Of a stretch of DNA of 57,801 nucleotides, positions 13,511 through 21,512 are shown piece by piece. Position numbers and translations under genes: made by a program. Positions within the stretch are counted from its first letter, which is position 1. Every line of letters starts with the position of its first letter. The notes below the pieces were generated by a model. It saw only the letters and a program-made list of their open reading frames with translations, was not told the origin of the DNA and ran no database searches. Source of the DNA: a virus. Where the stretch lies: positions 1-57,801 of the IMG/VR virus record IMGVR_UViG_3300032080_000129. One strand, written 5' to 3'.

Positions 13511-14445
13511 CACGCCGCCTCCCGATCCTGCATCCGTTCCAATGACGATTCCTCTAAGCCAGGAAGAGGGGCGGGCTCAGCATCGGCGGGAAGAGAGGCG
13601 CTCAGACTCGCCCCACCCGGACCTTGCGTATCGCGGGACACCGATGCTGAGCCCTCGCCCGAAACAGCAGCGACCAAGGAGTCGCCACACCTACCGCTGC
13701 TGTTTCCGACGAGCGATTGATCGGGCGAGGTACCGCCGGGGGTCGCTTTGACTGCCCCCGTCCCATCCATCGGGGGCTGGCCGCGACCCTCGGCGGTACC
13801 CTCGCCCGAAACGATGCTGGCCACGCCCGAGGACGCTCCTTCAGGACCAGCACCGTTTCCGACGAGCGTTTGAATCTCCCCGACGGACTCATAATCCGTC
13901 CGGGCACCGAACCTTTCTTGGCCCTTCCGGGTGAAGATGTAGACGCCTGACTTCGCGCCCTTCCTCGCCGCGATCGTCGACTTGCGTCGTTCCTTCTCCT
14001 CGATTAGGCCGCTGCCGGCGAGGGAGCCGAACTGTGCGGTTGCGAGTCGTCGGCACTCCTTTACTTCGCCTTCGGGGTAGAGGTCGATCAGGTCGTCGGC
14101 GAAGCACTCCCCGGTGGTTTTGATCCGGTCGATGATCGCTTGGCGGATCAGGCCGCTCAAGTCGCGGTTGTGTTTCTTGGTGGCTTGCTGATCGCGGACG
14201 GTCTGGAGTGGATGGCCAGTCGGGTCTACGTCGGGTCTGCCGTGCCGCTGGAGCCTCTTGGCGCACGCTTCGCTCCGGTACACCGCATCGGACCGGAGTC
14301 CCAGCAGAGAAGCGCGGCAGCCACAAGCGCACACGGGCTCCCCCGGGCCGCCGCAGACCGGGCACCGTTCGTTTTCGCCGACCTCGATGCTCCATTTGCC
14401 GTGGTGCGGGCAAACCAGATGACGCTTCGCGTTCGGCGGGGTCAC
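13510..14445 (-). CDS. Zinc-ribbon / winged-helix protein with low-complexity internal repeat, 311 aa
   Basis: Residues 1-60 hold CPHHGKWSIEVGENERCPVC and VCACGCRASLLG, two zinc modules; the next segment, residues 85-165 (LSGLIRQAIIDRIKTTGECF ... RKSTIAARKGAKSGVYIFTR), looks like a winged helix. The last 110 residues are Gly/Ser-rich and contain an imperfect duplication: LVGNGAGPEGASSGVASIVS and LVGNSSGRCGDSLVAAVSGE. It may be a DNA-binding protein with a flexible tail. Function unknown. Confidence 0.7.
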   Translation of the reverse strand: MTPPNAKRHLVCPHHGKWSIEVGENERCPVCGGPGEPVCACGCRASLLGLRSDAVYRSEACAKRLQRHGRPDVDPTGHPLQTVRDQQATKKHNRDLSGLIRQAIIDRIKTTGECFADDLIDLYPEGEVKECRRLATAQFGSLAGSGLIEEKERRKSTIAARKGAKSGVYIFTRKGQERFGARTDYESVGEIQTLVGNGAGPEGASSGVASIVSGEGTAEGRGQPPMDGTGAVKATPGGTSPDQSLVGNSSGRCGDSLVAAVSGEGSASVSRDTQGPGGASLSASLPADAEPAPLPGLEESSLERMQDREAA

Positions 14446-14921
14446 TCGACTCCCCCGGTGTCCGGAATGGAGAAGTCAGGATGCTGGGAGGCCATGTGGC
14501 GCCGCACGTTTTTGAAGCTGCGATTGCAGCAAGGGCAGACGCCAGCCTTGATGCGCTTGAGAATCCGATCACGTTCGTTCCGGGCGCGAGTGGCCGCGGC
14601 CTTCTGCGCCCTCCGGCTTGCCTCGCTCTGATCAAGCTGGGCGGTGAGCCTGGCGCTTCTATCCCGCTGAGCCTCCAGGCGCAGACGAAGATCCTGCTCC
14701 TCGCTTAGACCCGAGTAGCGCCAGGAGTGTCCGAAGGGACAGCAAACTTCCCAGTGCTTGCCGGGGTGAGCGGCGCTGTTGTACTCCTGGGCCGACTCGT
14801 TGAAGGACTTCGGGATGGCGTAGGTGACGTGGCACGTCGGGCACTCGACTACATCCAGGGTCGTGGATGCGCTGAAACGCTTTCCCTCGGCTGCGCTGTA
14901 GATCGTCCTCGAAGCGGCCAT
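14442..14921 (-). CDS. Zinc-finger hypothetical protein, 159 aa
   Basis: VECPTCHVTYAIP plus CCPFGHSWRYSG form an N-terminal zinc site, a coiled coil (LRLRLEAQRDRSARLTAQLD) follows, and the C terminus CPCCNRSFKNVRRHMASQHP is a C2H2-type finger. This three-part plan is known from actinophage hypothetical proteins. It probably binds DNA or RNA. ATG at 14921 overlaps the RNA ligase stop. Confidence 0.75.
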   Translation of the reverse strand: MAASRTIYSAAEGKRFSASTTLDVVECPTCHVTYAIPKSFNESAQEYNSAAHPGKHWEVCCPFGHSWRYSGLSEEQDLRLRLEAQRDRSARLTAQLDQSEASRRAQKAAATRARNERDRILKRIKAGVCPCCNRSFKNVRRHMASQHPDFSIPDTGGVE

Positions 14922-15961
14922 TACGCCACGACCTCGGTGTTCCAGATGGTGTCCGGCGTCGTCGGCTCAGGCTTGATCGCTTTCCAGATCAGATCCTCGT
15001 AGGGCTTGCCATCGAGCATCCGGAAGAGGACGGCGGTGTTGCCCCCGCACCGCTTGAAGTATTCGGCAATCTCGCGCCGGTCGTCCGTCGGCGGCTTCCC
15101 CTCAAAGAGCGCCTGAGCGGCGGCGACCTGCGCCCGGAATTCGTCGCGTAGAGAGGCGGTGGTCGAGTCGACCCAGGCGAAGATCTCGTCAGGGATTCCG
15201 TCCAGTTCGCTGACCGGATCCTGACCAGCGGCAAGTGCCTCCCAGATACGGCGGGCATTGATCCCGGTGACAATTCGATGCAGCCGGACGTACTCGGCGT
15301 GCTTGATCTTCACTCGCAACCCGGAGGTGAAGGTGACCACGTACCCCTCACAGTTGGGGCGGTCTTGGTCAACGAGTTCCTCGAAGCCGAGGTAGTGGCG
15401 CTCCGCCTTCTCCCCTGGCCAAGCACCGTGCATGTGCGGGCGGTCTTCAGCAGTCAGGTTGTCGAGCACTGCCAGGAGGACGAGTTTTCGGTCGCCGCCG
15501 TAATCGACGACGATCCGGTTAGCCGGGTAGACGATCTCGAAGAGGGCGGTTTCGCCGCGGTGCCAGGCAGCGCCGTGTTCGTGAAGGATGCGCGTCCCTT
15601 CGATTGCCTGCTCGCTGGTGAAGCTCCCACGGGTGGCGAGCCGCCATTCGTCGCCCAGCGGGTAGGCAATCCCGAGGGAGCCATCGACCTTCTCGGCGAC
15701 AGTGAACGTCCCCAATTCCGAGGTGTTCAGATCCGGGAGTTCGTGCAGGTTGAAGAACTTCGGGAACGGGCGAGCAACTACGGCTCCCTCGACATCAAGG
15801 ATCAGGCCTCGACACGCGAGCGTCTCTGGAGTCCAGTGCTTCTCGAACTGGGTTCGCTCCGTGTAGTTGTAGATCCACAGGTCGGCCTCGGGGTGGCGCT
15901 GACTTCGCAGCCATCCCTCGGCGACCAGCGCGTCTAGGCGCTCGCGGTCGAACTTGTTCAC
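14921..15961 (-). CDS. RNA ligase, T4 Rnl1-like, 346 aa
   Basis: Nucleotidyltransferase ligase motifs are in order: AEKVDGSLG at 89-97 (K91 as the adenylated lysine of KxDGS), LATRGSF near 108 (motif Ia-like), LFEIVYP at 140-146 (motif III), EGYVVTF at 205-211 (motif IV), and VKIK at 217-220 (motif V). A C-terminal helical extension follows, as in T4 RNA ligase 1. It should seal 3'-OH/5'-phosphate RNA breaks, the classic role being repair of tRNA cut by host defence. No polynucleotide kinase partner is visible in the window. Confidence 0.9.
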   Translation of the reverse strand: MNKFDRERLDALVAEGWLRSQRHPEADLWIYNYTERTQFEKHWTPETLACRGLILDVEGAVVARPFPKFFNLHELPDLNTSELGTFTVAEKVDGSLGIAYPLGDEWRLATRGSFTSEQAIEGTRILHEHGAAWHRGETALFEIVYPANRIVVDYGGDRKLVLLAVLDNLTAEDRPHMHGAWPGEKAERHYLGFEELVDQDRPNCEGYVVTFTSGLRVKIKHAEYVRLHRIVTGINARRIWEALAAGQDPVSELDGIPDEIFAWVDSTTASLRDEFRAQVAAAQALFEGKPPTDDRREIAEYFKRCGGNTAVLFRMLDGKPYEDLIWKAIKPEPTTPDTIWNTEVVA

Positions 15962-16206
15962 CTCGCCGCCCCCGCAAGCTCAAGAGCCTCAGCCCGATCA
16001 ACCGCCAAGCACTCCTCGCAAGGCTCCTGTCCCAGACGAGAGAGACCGAGGGAGAAGATCCGCCCAGACGCCTCACCCGTGTCGAAGTCCAGTTCCTTAC
16101 CGCAGCGGGACACCGAGATCCGGTGGCGGCCGATGACGCGCACCAGCTTCTCCTCGACATGGATCAGCCCCGTGTCCCGCTCGGCTACGTAGATGGTGCG
16201 GGCCAT
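15958..16206 (-). CDS. Hypothetical protein, 82 aa
   Basis: Starts MARTIYVAERDTGLIHVEEK; beta-rich with C34 in SVSRCGKELDFD and a CEEC pair near residue 62 that could form a zinc site. Overlaps the RNA ligase by four bases. Function unknown. Confidence 0.65.
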   Translation of the reverse strand: MARTIYVAERDTGLIHVEEKLVRVIGRHRISVSRCGKELDFDTGEASGRIFSLGLSRLGQEPCEECLAVDRAEALELAGAAR

Positions 16207-16436
16207 CAGTCGAGCTCCTTTGCTCGCCAGCAGGCGCCGTCGAGTTCCGCGAGTCCGGCGCGCTCGAGGACGCGGAGCTGGTAGCTGATGCTCGCCAGCG
16301 GAATGTCAACGAAGGGTTTCTGCGCGCCGATCAGCGTCAGACTCATCGGCCTCTCCGCCTTGCACAGAAGTTCGTAGAGCTTCATGCCCGTCTCGTTTTT
16401 GAGGGCCTCCTGCTGCTTGTGGGAGTGGTCGACCAT
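16206..16436 (-). CDS. Small winged-helix DNA-binding protein, 76 aa
   Basis: GMKLYELLCKAERPMSLTLI followed by LASISYQLRVLERAGLAELD is a winged HTH of the ArsR/PadR type (SISYQLRVLERAGL as recognition helix). It is short but complete as a DNA-binding domain. It overlaps both neighbours by one base. It probably tunes early transcription. Confidence 0.7.
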   Translation of the reverse strand: MVDHSHKQQEALKNETGMKLYELLCKAERPMSLTLIGAQKPFVDIPLASISYQLRVLERAGLAELDGACWRAKELD

Positions 16437-16840
16437 CAGGACGACACCTCCTCAAGGTCATCGCCGAGTGCGGAGATCAGCTCGCCCGCTCGGACCGCGG
16501 CGTTGGCCGCTGCGTCAGGAGACCCCGCGACCGACATCGCCACCAGCTCGACGGTGAAGACACCAAGGCCGGTACTGAGGTCGGGCGCTTCGAACCCCGA
16601 TCCGTACTTGACAAGCGCCTTGGCGGCGCCCTCCTTTCCTCCGAACAACTCGTAGAAGGTGCGGCGAGACGTGCGGGCCGATTTGACGATGTCGCCGATC
16701 GACGCGGCCAGGTAGCCCTTCGCGCAGATGGCATGGGCCAAGCCGTCGAGGATCCGCCGGCGCTGGTTCTCCTCGACGAACTCCCTGGGCAGACCGTGGC
16801 GACCGGGGGGCAGGGTGCAGAGAAGCGGGGTGGTATACAT
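16436..16840 (-). CDS. TetR-type regulator lacking most of its ligand domain, 134 aa
   Basis: LPREFVEENQRRRILDGLAH then ICAKGYLAASIGDIVKSART and SRRTFYELFGGKEGA is a full TetR DNA-binding domain. The LPPGRHGLPREF opening is the style I associate with Thermoleophilia TetR genes. The family is normally about 190-210 residues; here only about 60 remain after the HTH, so the effector-binding core is truncated. It is likely captured from the host and may now act as a constitutive binder. It starts one base before the exonuclease stop. Confidence 0.8.
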   Translation of the reverse strand: MYTTPLLCTLPPGRHGLPREFVEENQRRRILDGLAHAICAKGYLAASIGDIVKSARTSRRTFYELFGGKEGAAKALVKYGSGFEAPDLSTGLGVFTVELVAMSVAGSPDAAANAAVRAGELISALGDDLEEVSS

Positions 16841-17775
16841 CAGCCGACCACCGCCTCGGTGGCAGCCTCAAGCTGGGCGTCCATCTCGCGCGCCGTCTTC
16901 CGACCATCACGGGCCTTCGCTGCAGCGCCGTTGATCTTCCCGGCAAACCGGTAGGTCTCCAGCGCGGACTCGAAGCTCTCTGGAGTGCCCTCCGCCTTGA
17001 AGAACTCGTAGGTGCCGTCGTCAAAGACCTGGAGGATCGCCGCCCAGTTGGACTCGCCAAACCCAGATTCCTCGGCGAGCAACGGGTAGCCCCCACCTAC
17101 CTGGGCATGTGCGGCGCAGGAGATGAAGCCACCAGTCTTCAGGTCGATGACGCCGGGACCTTTGGCTGAGTGGCAGGCGCAGGAGGACCGATCACATTCG
17201 GCCAGTAGACGACCGCGGAAGTCAAGCCGGCCCGCAACCCGCAAAGCCTCCGAATAGACGACTTGCTCGACCTGGGCAGCCTTCGGTTCGTGGTCGAGGA
17301 AGAACTGCGAGACAGCGAGGGCGCGTTGCAGCTCCCGTTCGTTGAACCGGTTGAAGTCCGGAACCGGTCGCCCCATAGCAAGCGCTTGGAAGGCGAGCAC
17401 GTGGACGTTCGTGCCTTCGTCGCCCGCCTTGTCTCGGATCTGGTCATAGGTGAGACCGTGGTCTTCCAGCTCCTTCCACATGCGGTCGGGGCTGGTGAGC
17501 CACGCCGCGAACTCAGAGCTCTCGGCCAGATAGAGCTGAGCGACCCCAAGGAGCTGGGTCCGCGCCGCCCAACGCAGCAGGTTCTTGGGGTCATAGTCGA
17601 GCGTCTTGACTGCCGAAGTGACACCCGTCAGCCGCGTCCCCTTCCGGCCCGTATCCGGATTATGCCTCCAGTAGGAGTGATCCTGTTTGGGGTCGGTCGG
17701 GTGCTTGTCGATGTACCAGAGCTTCTGCCCGTTCGGGAGTAGCACCAGCTCTTCGTAAGGAGCCGGGGCGCTCAT
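16840..17775 (-). CDS. PD-(D/E)XK exonuclease-like protein, 311 aa
   Basis: The nuclease core is visible as E170, then AGRLDF (D185), VIDLKTG (D211-x-K213) and QVGGGY (Q225 with Y230), the order expected for the RecB/Cas4/lambda-exo superfamily. Two Cys (CSCACH-like, residues 199-201) sit just before the catalytic strand. Its neighbour is the candidate annealing protein, so it probably resects ends for phage recombination. No helicase or Gam gene is adjacent. Confidence 0.8.
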   Translation of the reverse strand: MSAPAPYEELVLLPNGQKLWYIDKHPTDPKQDHSYWRHNPDTGRKGTRLTGVTSAVKTLDYDPKNLLRWAARTQLLGVAQLYLAESSEFAAWLTSPDRMWKELEDHGLTYDQIRDKAGDEGTNVHVLAFQALAMGRPVPDFNRFNERELQRALAVSQFFLDHEPKAAQVEQVVYSEALRVAGRLDFRGRLLAECDRSSCACHSAKGPGVIDLKTGGFISCAAHAQVGGGYPLLAEESGFGESNWAAILQVFDDGTYEFFKAEGTPESFESALETYRFAGKINGAAAKARDGRKTAREMDAQLEAATEAVVG

Positions 17776-18617
17776 TCCTCTCCGCCCTTCTTCTCGGCCG
17801 GCGCGTCGACCTCAGCCTCGGTCTCCTTTTTCGAGATCCAGCGTTCGAACTTTTCGGCCTGCTCGTAGGTGAGGCCGGCGATGCCTTCGACGGCACCTTT
17901 CTTCGTCGAGCAGTCGCCTACGTCTTTGCCACCAGCGGCGTGCGAAGCCGCCAACCGGAAGGCCTCCTTCGCGGCGGGGACCTTCCAAGCTCGATCGACG
18001 AGCTTGGAAGCGATGCCCGGGCCTATCTCGGCCGGGCTCGCGGGCTGACCGTTACCGGCCCCTTTTGACGCCTGCTCGGCAATCTGCTCGTTGACGTCGG
18101 GGTCGAGGTCAGCGGCTCCCAGGTAGATCTCGTAACCCGGTCCGACGCGAGCAAACGCCGGCTTCGCAGCGTTGGTGTAGGAGCCCTTGTAGACGTTCCC
18201 CGTGGTTGAGCCGCGATCGACTCCGCCGTAGCTGGAGCGAGAAAAGAGGGGCTTCTCGGGCGTGCCGACCGTAACCGTGACCCGCGCCAGCTTTCCCTCG
18301 TTGAAGTACTCCTCGTCGGCGAACCACCAGAGGGGCGTCAAGACGTTGTCCATGCGGTCGATCTGAACCTGCACCGCCCGCACACCGGTGGACTCGTAGG
18401 GCTTCCCCTTCTCAAGCCTCGGGACGTATTTGATGAAAGCCGAGGGGATCGGTTCTCTCAACAGAGGCCGCAGTTTCAGGAACAGCTCGGGATCCAGCTC
18501 GGTAGCCGCGCCTCGAATCTCCGCTGCCTTTGCGGCGATCACAGCCTCAGCCTGCTTGGCCTCGGCGAGTGCCTCGGGCGTCGGGTCACTCGTCGCCTTT
18601 TTGCCTTGAGCGCTCAC
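17772..18617 (-). CDS. Candidate single-strand annealing protein, 281 aa
   Basis: The segment PLLREPIPSAFIKYVPRLEK, then STGVRAVQVQIDRMDNVLTP and LWWFADEEYF ... VTVTV resembles the beta-sheet core of Rad52/Sak-type phage annealing proteins, and the Lys/Glu-rich C terminus is typical of them. It overlaps the exonuclease start by four bases, the usual order of exonuclease/annealase pairs. The family match is not certain; a ssDNA-binding protein is the main alternative. Confidence 0.55.
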   Translation of the reverse strand: MSAQGKKATSDPTPEALAEAKQAEAVIAAKAAEIRGAATELDPELFLKLRPLLREPIPSAFIKYVPRLEKGKPYESTGVRAVQVQIDRMDNVLTPLWWFADEEYFNEGKLARVTVTVGTPEKPLFSRSSYGGVDRGSTTGNVYKGSYTNAAKPAFARVGPGYEIYLGAADLDPDVNEQIAEQASKGAGNGQPASPAEIGPGIASKLVDRAWKVPAAKEAFRLAASHAAGGKDVGDCSTKKGAVEGIAGLTYEQAEKFERWISKKETEAEVDAPAEKKGGEE

Positions 18618-18934
18618 GACCCGTACTCCTCAGCAAGCTCGCGCTGGATATCCTCGTGGTCCAGAACCATCAGCCCCACTTTCAGGTGAAGGTCAGCCGC
18701 GCCTTTCCTGCCGCGGTTTTGGTCGAGCACCGGCTGAACCCGTCGCATCAGCTCCTCGCGGACCTCCTCCAACGATCGAGCGACACGCGCAACGTCTTCG
18801 AGTTCCATCGGCTCGCCGGGCCGTACCTCTTCGCGGGCTCGCTCGTAGGCAGTGGGCAGGGCGAGACGCAAACCGGCGTCGGCTCTTTCCCGAGCCTCGA
18901 TCAACTCCAGCTCGGGTATGTTGGGTACAGCCAT
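18614..18934 (-). CDS. Hypothetical helical protein, 106 aa
   Basis: I choose the ATG at 18934 because GGAGGTGGATCC precedes it as a strong ribosome binding site; the ATG at 19012, which overlaps the upstream stop, would add 26 residues. The protein is helical (ARVARSLEEVREELMRRVQP). Located just upstream of the recombination genes. Function unknown. Confidence 0.6.
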   Translation of the reverse strand: MAVPNIPELELIEARERADAGLRLALPTAYERAREEVRPGEPMELEDVARVARSLEEVREELMRRVQPVLDQNRGRKGAADLHLKVGLMVLDHEDIQRELAEEYGS

Positions 18935-19008
18935 GGATCCACCTCCGTGGCTCGCGGGCCGGGACGCTGCTACGTCGCCGGTCCTGTTTTGTTGAAGGTC
19001 TCGGGGGT

Positions 19009-19386
19009 TCATCGCCGCGCCTCACGCAGGGAGCGATGCACGGCGGCAGCGAGTTCGGCAAGCCCCGGGTCTGAGCCGCCCCATTCGACCCGCCAGTCAC
19101 CTAGGTCATCGACCAACGGACGGAGGTCGTCCGTCTCCTCAAGGATCTTCATCCCGTCTAAGGTCAGATCAGAGAAAGGAGTCGGGCAGGAGCAGCCAGT
19201 GTCGGCGGCAGCCCGTAGCTCACCTGAATCGACGTTCCGCCAGATGACGATCTGTGCGAATTCGTAGGAACCCGCCCAGTCGTACTCGGCGAGGATCGCC
19301 CAACCCGCCGGCGGGTCGTAGTAGGGAGACTCGCCATATCTGGCGTAGCCGCCCTCATCGCTGATCCCTTCGCGCCAGGCCATCAA
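19009..19386 (-). CDS. Hypothetical phage protein of DUF7574-like type, 125 aa
   Basis: PPAGWAILAEYDWAGSYEFA then VIWRNVDSGELRAAADTGCS, CPTPFSDL is the characteristic sequence of a small actinophage family I recognise (DUF7574-like). The core is beta-rich with a CSCPTPF turn. Function not known. Start may be the second Met (19383). Overlaps the membrane gene downstream. Confidence 0.75.
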   Translation of the reverse strand: MMAWREGISDEGGYARYGESPYYDPPAGWAILAEYDWAGSYEFAQIVIWRNVDSGELRAAADTGCSCPTPFSDLTLDGMKILEETDDLRPLVDDLGDWRVEWGGSDPGLAELAAAVHRSLREARR

Positions 19387-19616
19387 GCAGCCCTCCCGTA
19401 GCGCTCATCGCTCGGCACCCGGGCATTCCCGCCACCGATCACCTGGAAGGGAGCGTCGAGTTCCTTGGCCGCATGGAGTTCGGCACGCCGGCGCCGTTCA
19501 CGCTCCTCCGCGCGCCTGGCCGCAGCCATCACGACGACAAAGCCGACGGACGCGAAGGTCGAGATGGCGAGCCAGATCAGCCCGGCCTCGATCAGGGAAG
19601 AGACTGCGAGCACCAT
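19383..19616 (-). CDS. Membrane protein with one helix and basic tail, 77 aa
   Basis: One or two N-terminal hydrophobic segments (SSLIEAGLIWLAISTF, ASVGFVVVMAAA) followed by a run RRAEERERRRRAEL that would stay cytoplasmic. ATG at 19616 overlaps the preceding TGA (TGATG). Role unknown. Confidence 0.6.
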   Translation of the reverse strand: MVLAVSSLIEAGLIWLAISTFASVGFVVVMAAARRAEERERRRRAELHAAKELDAPFQVIGGGNARVPSDERYGRAA

Positions 19617-19720
19617 CACGCGCTCACCGCCTCTCGGCCTTCAACCAGAAGGCACCAGGCCATGAGGTCGACTAGGGGTCGCAGTGTCCAGCTAAGGAAG
19701 ATGAGGGCGAGCGGGTTCAC
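19616..19720 (-). CDS. 34-aa small protein
   Basis: A GTG at 19720 overlaps the upstream TGA (GTGA), and its TGA overlaps the downstream ATG (TGATG). Product VNPLALIFLSWTLRPLVDLM continues with a hydrophobic helix and an acidic end. Exact coupling on both sides supports translation. Function unknown, possibly membrane-associated. Confidence 0.5.
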   Translation of the reverse strand: MNPLALIFLSWTLRPLVDLMAWCLLVEGREAVSA

Positions 19721-20049
19721 TTCTGCCCACGCTCCGCTAGCTCTATGGCGCGGTCGTACATCGCCATCGTTGCGGCGTGTCCCAGCCGGTCATTCACGAC
19801 ATGAACCGCGGCGCCGTGCCGCTCGCGAGCAGCTTCATCAAGCAACTCGACGGCCTCTGGGTAGAGCCTGTCGCTCTCGAACTCAAGGGTCCCGAGAGCG
19901 CAGAAGCTGAACGCTTCCTCGTAATCGCAGCGGTTCCCCTCACGGTCGCGCGCACTCACGCCCTGCGCCAACCGCTCCGGATCACTGATCCGCTCCTTCG
20001 CTGCCCGTAGTACCTCTACTACCGAGCGCTCAGTGGTTGCGGTGGTCAT
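19717..20049 (-). CDS. DUF6197-type conserved phage protein, 110 aa
   Basis: VVEVLRAAKERISDPERLAQ then GVSARDREGN, FSFCALGTLEFE and VVNDRLGHAATMAMYDRAIE match the plan of the DUF6197 family (S/FCALGA core and VND motif), widespread in actinophages. Function is unknown for the family. Overlaps its neighbours by four bases. Confidence 0.8.
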   Translation of the reverse strand: MTTATTERSVVEVLRAAKERISDPERLAQGVSARDREGNRCDYEEAFSFCALGTLEFESDRLYPEAVELLDEAARERHGAAVHVVNDRLGHAATMAMYDRAIELAERGQK

Positions 20050-20282
20050 CGCGGTCGCCGATCTCGCTCGACCTTGGCGTAGGCGTCCTCAAGAAAGTCG
20101 GTAACCCGAGCGCCAACCGCGAGCAGTAGATTGGCAAGAGCCAGGAGAACGAAGACACCAGCCCACGTTGCGAGAAACCAACCGGACTCTCGACCGGTAG
20201 CGAGCTGGTAGACGAGCCCACCCGCCACCGCCGAATAGAAAGCGCTCTGAATGAAGAGCCAGATCCGCTCGCCGTTGCTCAT
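20046..20282 (-). CDS. Two-span membrane protein, 78 aa
   Basis: Hydrophobic helices ERIWLFIQSAFYSAVAGGLV and SGWFLATWAGVFVLLALANL, then a basic tail. ATGA overlap with both neighbours. Function unknown. Confidence 0.6.
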   Translation of the reverse strand: MSNGERIWLFIQSAFYSAVAGGLVYQLATGRESGWFLATWAGVFVLLALANLLLAVGARVTDFLEDAYAKVERDRRPR

Positions 20283-20527
20283 GAAGCCACCCCCGCCAGC
20301 TCAGCCTCATAGGCAACGAAGGTCAGACACCGTTCCCAGTCGTGGTATTCCACCTTGCCTTCGTGGAGTTCTTCGACGATCTGGGAGAGGGTCATCGACG
20401 CCGGCACGTTGGCCTGCGACTCGAAGATCTGGGCGGCCTCCTCGACCGTCTCGCACTCCCACTTCTGGTCTTCCCTGCCGTTGAGCTGGGGACCGCCGTC
20501 GTAGATGGCCTCCACTACATAGGTCAT
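20279..20527 (-). CDS. Hypothetical protein, 82 aa
   Basis: MTYVVEAIYDGGPQLNGRED begins a beta-alpha protein with an acidic helix ETVEEAAQIFESQ and ends LTFVAYEAELAGVAS. Couples to the large HTH gene by four-base overlap. No family recognised. Confidence 0.6.
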   Translation of the reverse strand: MTYVVEAIYDGGPQLNGREDQKWECETVEEAAQIFESQANVPASMTLSQIVEELHEGKVEYHDWERCLTFVAYEAELAGVAS

Positions 20528-21255
20528 GCGGCCACCCTCTTTCGGCCGCGTCTCCGGGCAGGGAAGTGATGGCCCGCTTGGCGCAAGCGCTTAATCCGCG
20601 AGTAGACCGAGCTGATGGAGGCGTAGCCGGTGAACTCGGCGATCTGCTCAAGGGTCAGCCCTTCGCTCCACAGTTCTTCCAGGTACTGCGGTGATGCGAT
20701 CGGCGCGGCCGCCCCTTGCGGATCAACAGGGTTCGGCGGAACCTCAAGACCGAGTCTTTCGGCCCGGTCGAACATGCCGTTGACTGAGGCCGCGCTGGTG
20801 CCAAGGCGGCTGGCGATCTGATGGTTAGTCAGACCCTCTGAGCGCCAAGCGATGATCTGTTGGCGGCGCTCTTCCCGAACATCGGCGTCGCCACCGAGCC
20901 GCCGTAGGGGCAGGTTGGTCTCGCCGCGTTTTCGCCACGCGTGAACCAGGCTGGTGACCGAGTGCGAGGAAAGCCCTTCACCAATCTCCTCCGCGATCAA
21001 CCTGGCCGGCAGGCCTTCCCGCCACTTTTCCTTTATCTGACGGTTGCGCTCTCCGTATTTCGCCTCGTGCTTGCAGTCGCCGCACAGGTCATCGGGGGTC
21101 GCCGTACCGTCGTAGACGTCGGCGCTGCACTCCCGGCAGATCGCGGTGTACTGAGTTCGACGGCGGCAGCGCTGGCTGCACCAGATCCTCTTGCCGCGGG
21201 TGCCCGTGAGGTCCACGTCGCAATCGCGGCCTCGGCAGACCCGACGCTCCCCCAT
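20524..21255 (-). CDS. Zinc-ribbon protein with three HTH modules, 243 aa
   Basis: The N terminus carries VCRGRDCDVDL, IWCSQRCRRR, ICRECSADV and LCGDCKHE zinc knuckles. Three HTH units follow: LPARLIAEEIGEGLSSHSVT, EGLTNHQIASRLGTSAASVN and EGLTLEQIAEFTGYASISSV, each with a sigma-region-4/GcrA-like loop. A strongly basic tail RRRGRKRVAA ends it. It is the first early gene after the repressor and may be the early transcription activator, or a homing-type DNA-binding protein. It is likely expressed from the promoter near 21.5 kb. Confidence 0.75.
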   Translation of the reverse strand: MGERRVCRGRDCDVDLTGTRGKRIWCSQRCRRRTQYTAICRECSADVYDGTATPDDLCGDCKHEAKYGERNRQIKEKWREGLPARLIAEEIGEGLSSHSVTSLVHAWRKRGETNLPLRRLGGDADVREERRQQIIAWRSEGLTNHQIASRLGTSAASVNGMFDRAERLGLEVPPNPVDPQGAAAPIASPQYLEELWSEGLTLEQIAEFTGYASISSVYSRIKRLRQAGHHFPARRRGRKRVAA

Positions 21256-21258
21256 GAC

Positions 21259-21495
21259 CTAAGCCACCTCCCTAGAAGAAGCTCCGGTGGGGATGCGATC
21301 CCAACCCATGAGCCACGAGGGCTCGACTCCGAGGAACTCGGCAACTAGTGGAGCGAGGTCGGCGGGGATCGTCGCCCCGTTGGCCCACTTCCGGACCGTG
21401 TCTTCAGTCCGCTCGATGGCGGAGGCGACTTCGCTGCGGGACCTGCCCGCCGACACCATTGCCTCCGCCAGCCGGTTCTTCGGGGGATTGACCAT
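21259..21495 (-). CDS. Cro-like XRE repressor, leftward arm of the switch, 78 aa
   Basis: RLAEAMVSAGRSRSEVASAI then ERTEDTVRKWANG and PADLAPLVAEFLGVEPSW is a one-domain XRE HTH with the SRSEVA / TEDTVRKW helix pair. The protein is related in those helices to the divergent repressor at 21586 (SRSEVAARV / KTEDTIRKFEG). ATG at 21495 lies 18 bp from the nearest operator half-site. As first gene of the early operon it is the likely Cro or early regulator. Confidence 0.8.
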   Translation of the reverse strand: MVNPPKNRLAEAMVSAGRSRSEVASAIERTEDTVRKWANGATIPADLAPLVAEFLGVEPSWLMGWDRIPTGASSREVA

Positions 21496-21512
21496 GGACC
21501 CACCGTAGCAGG

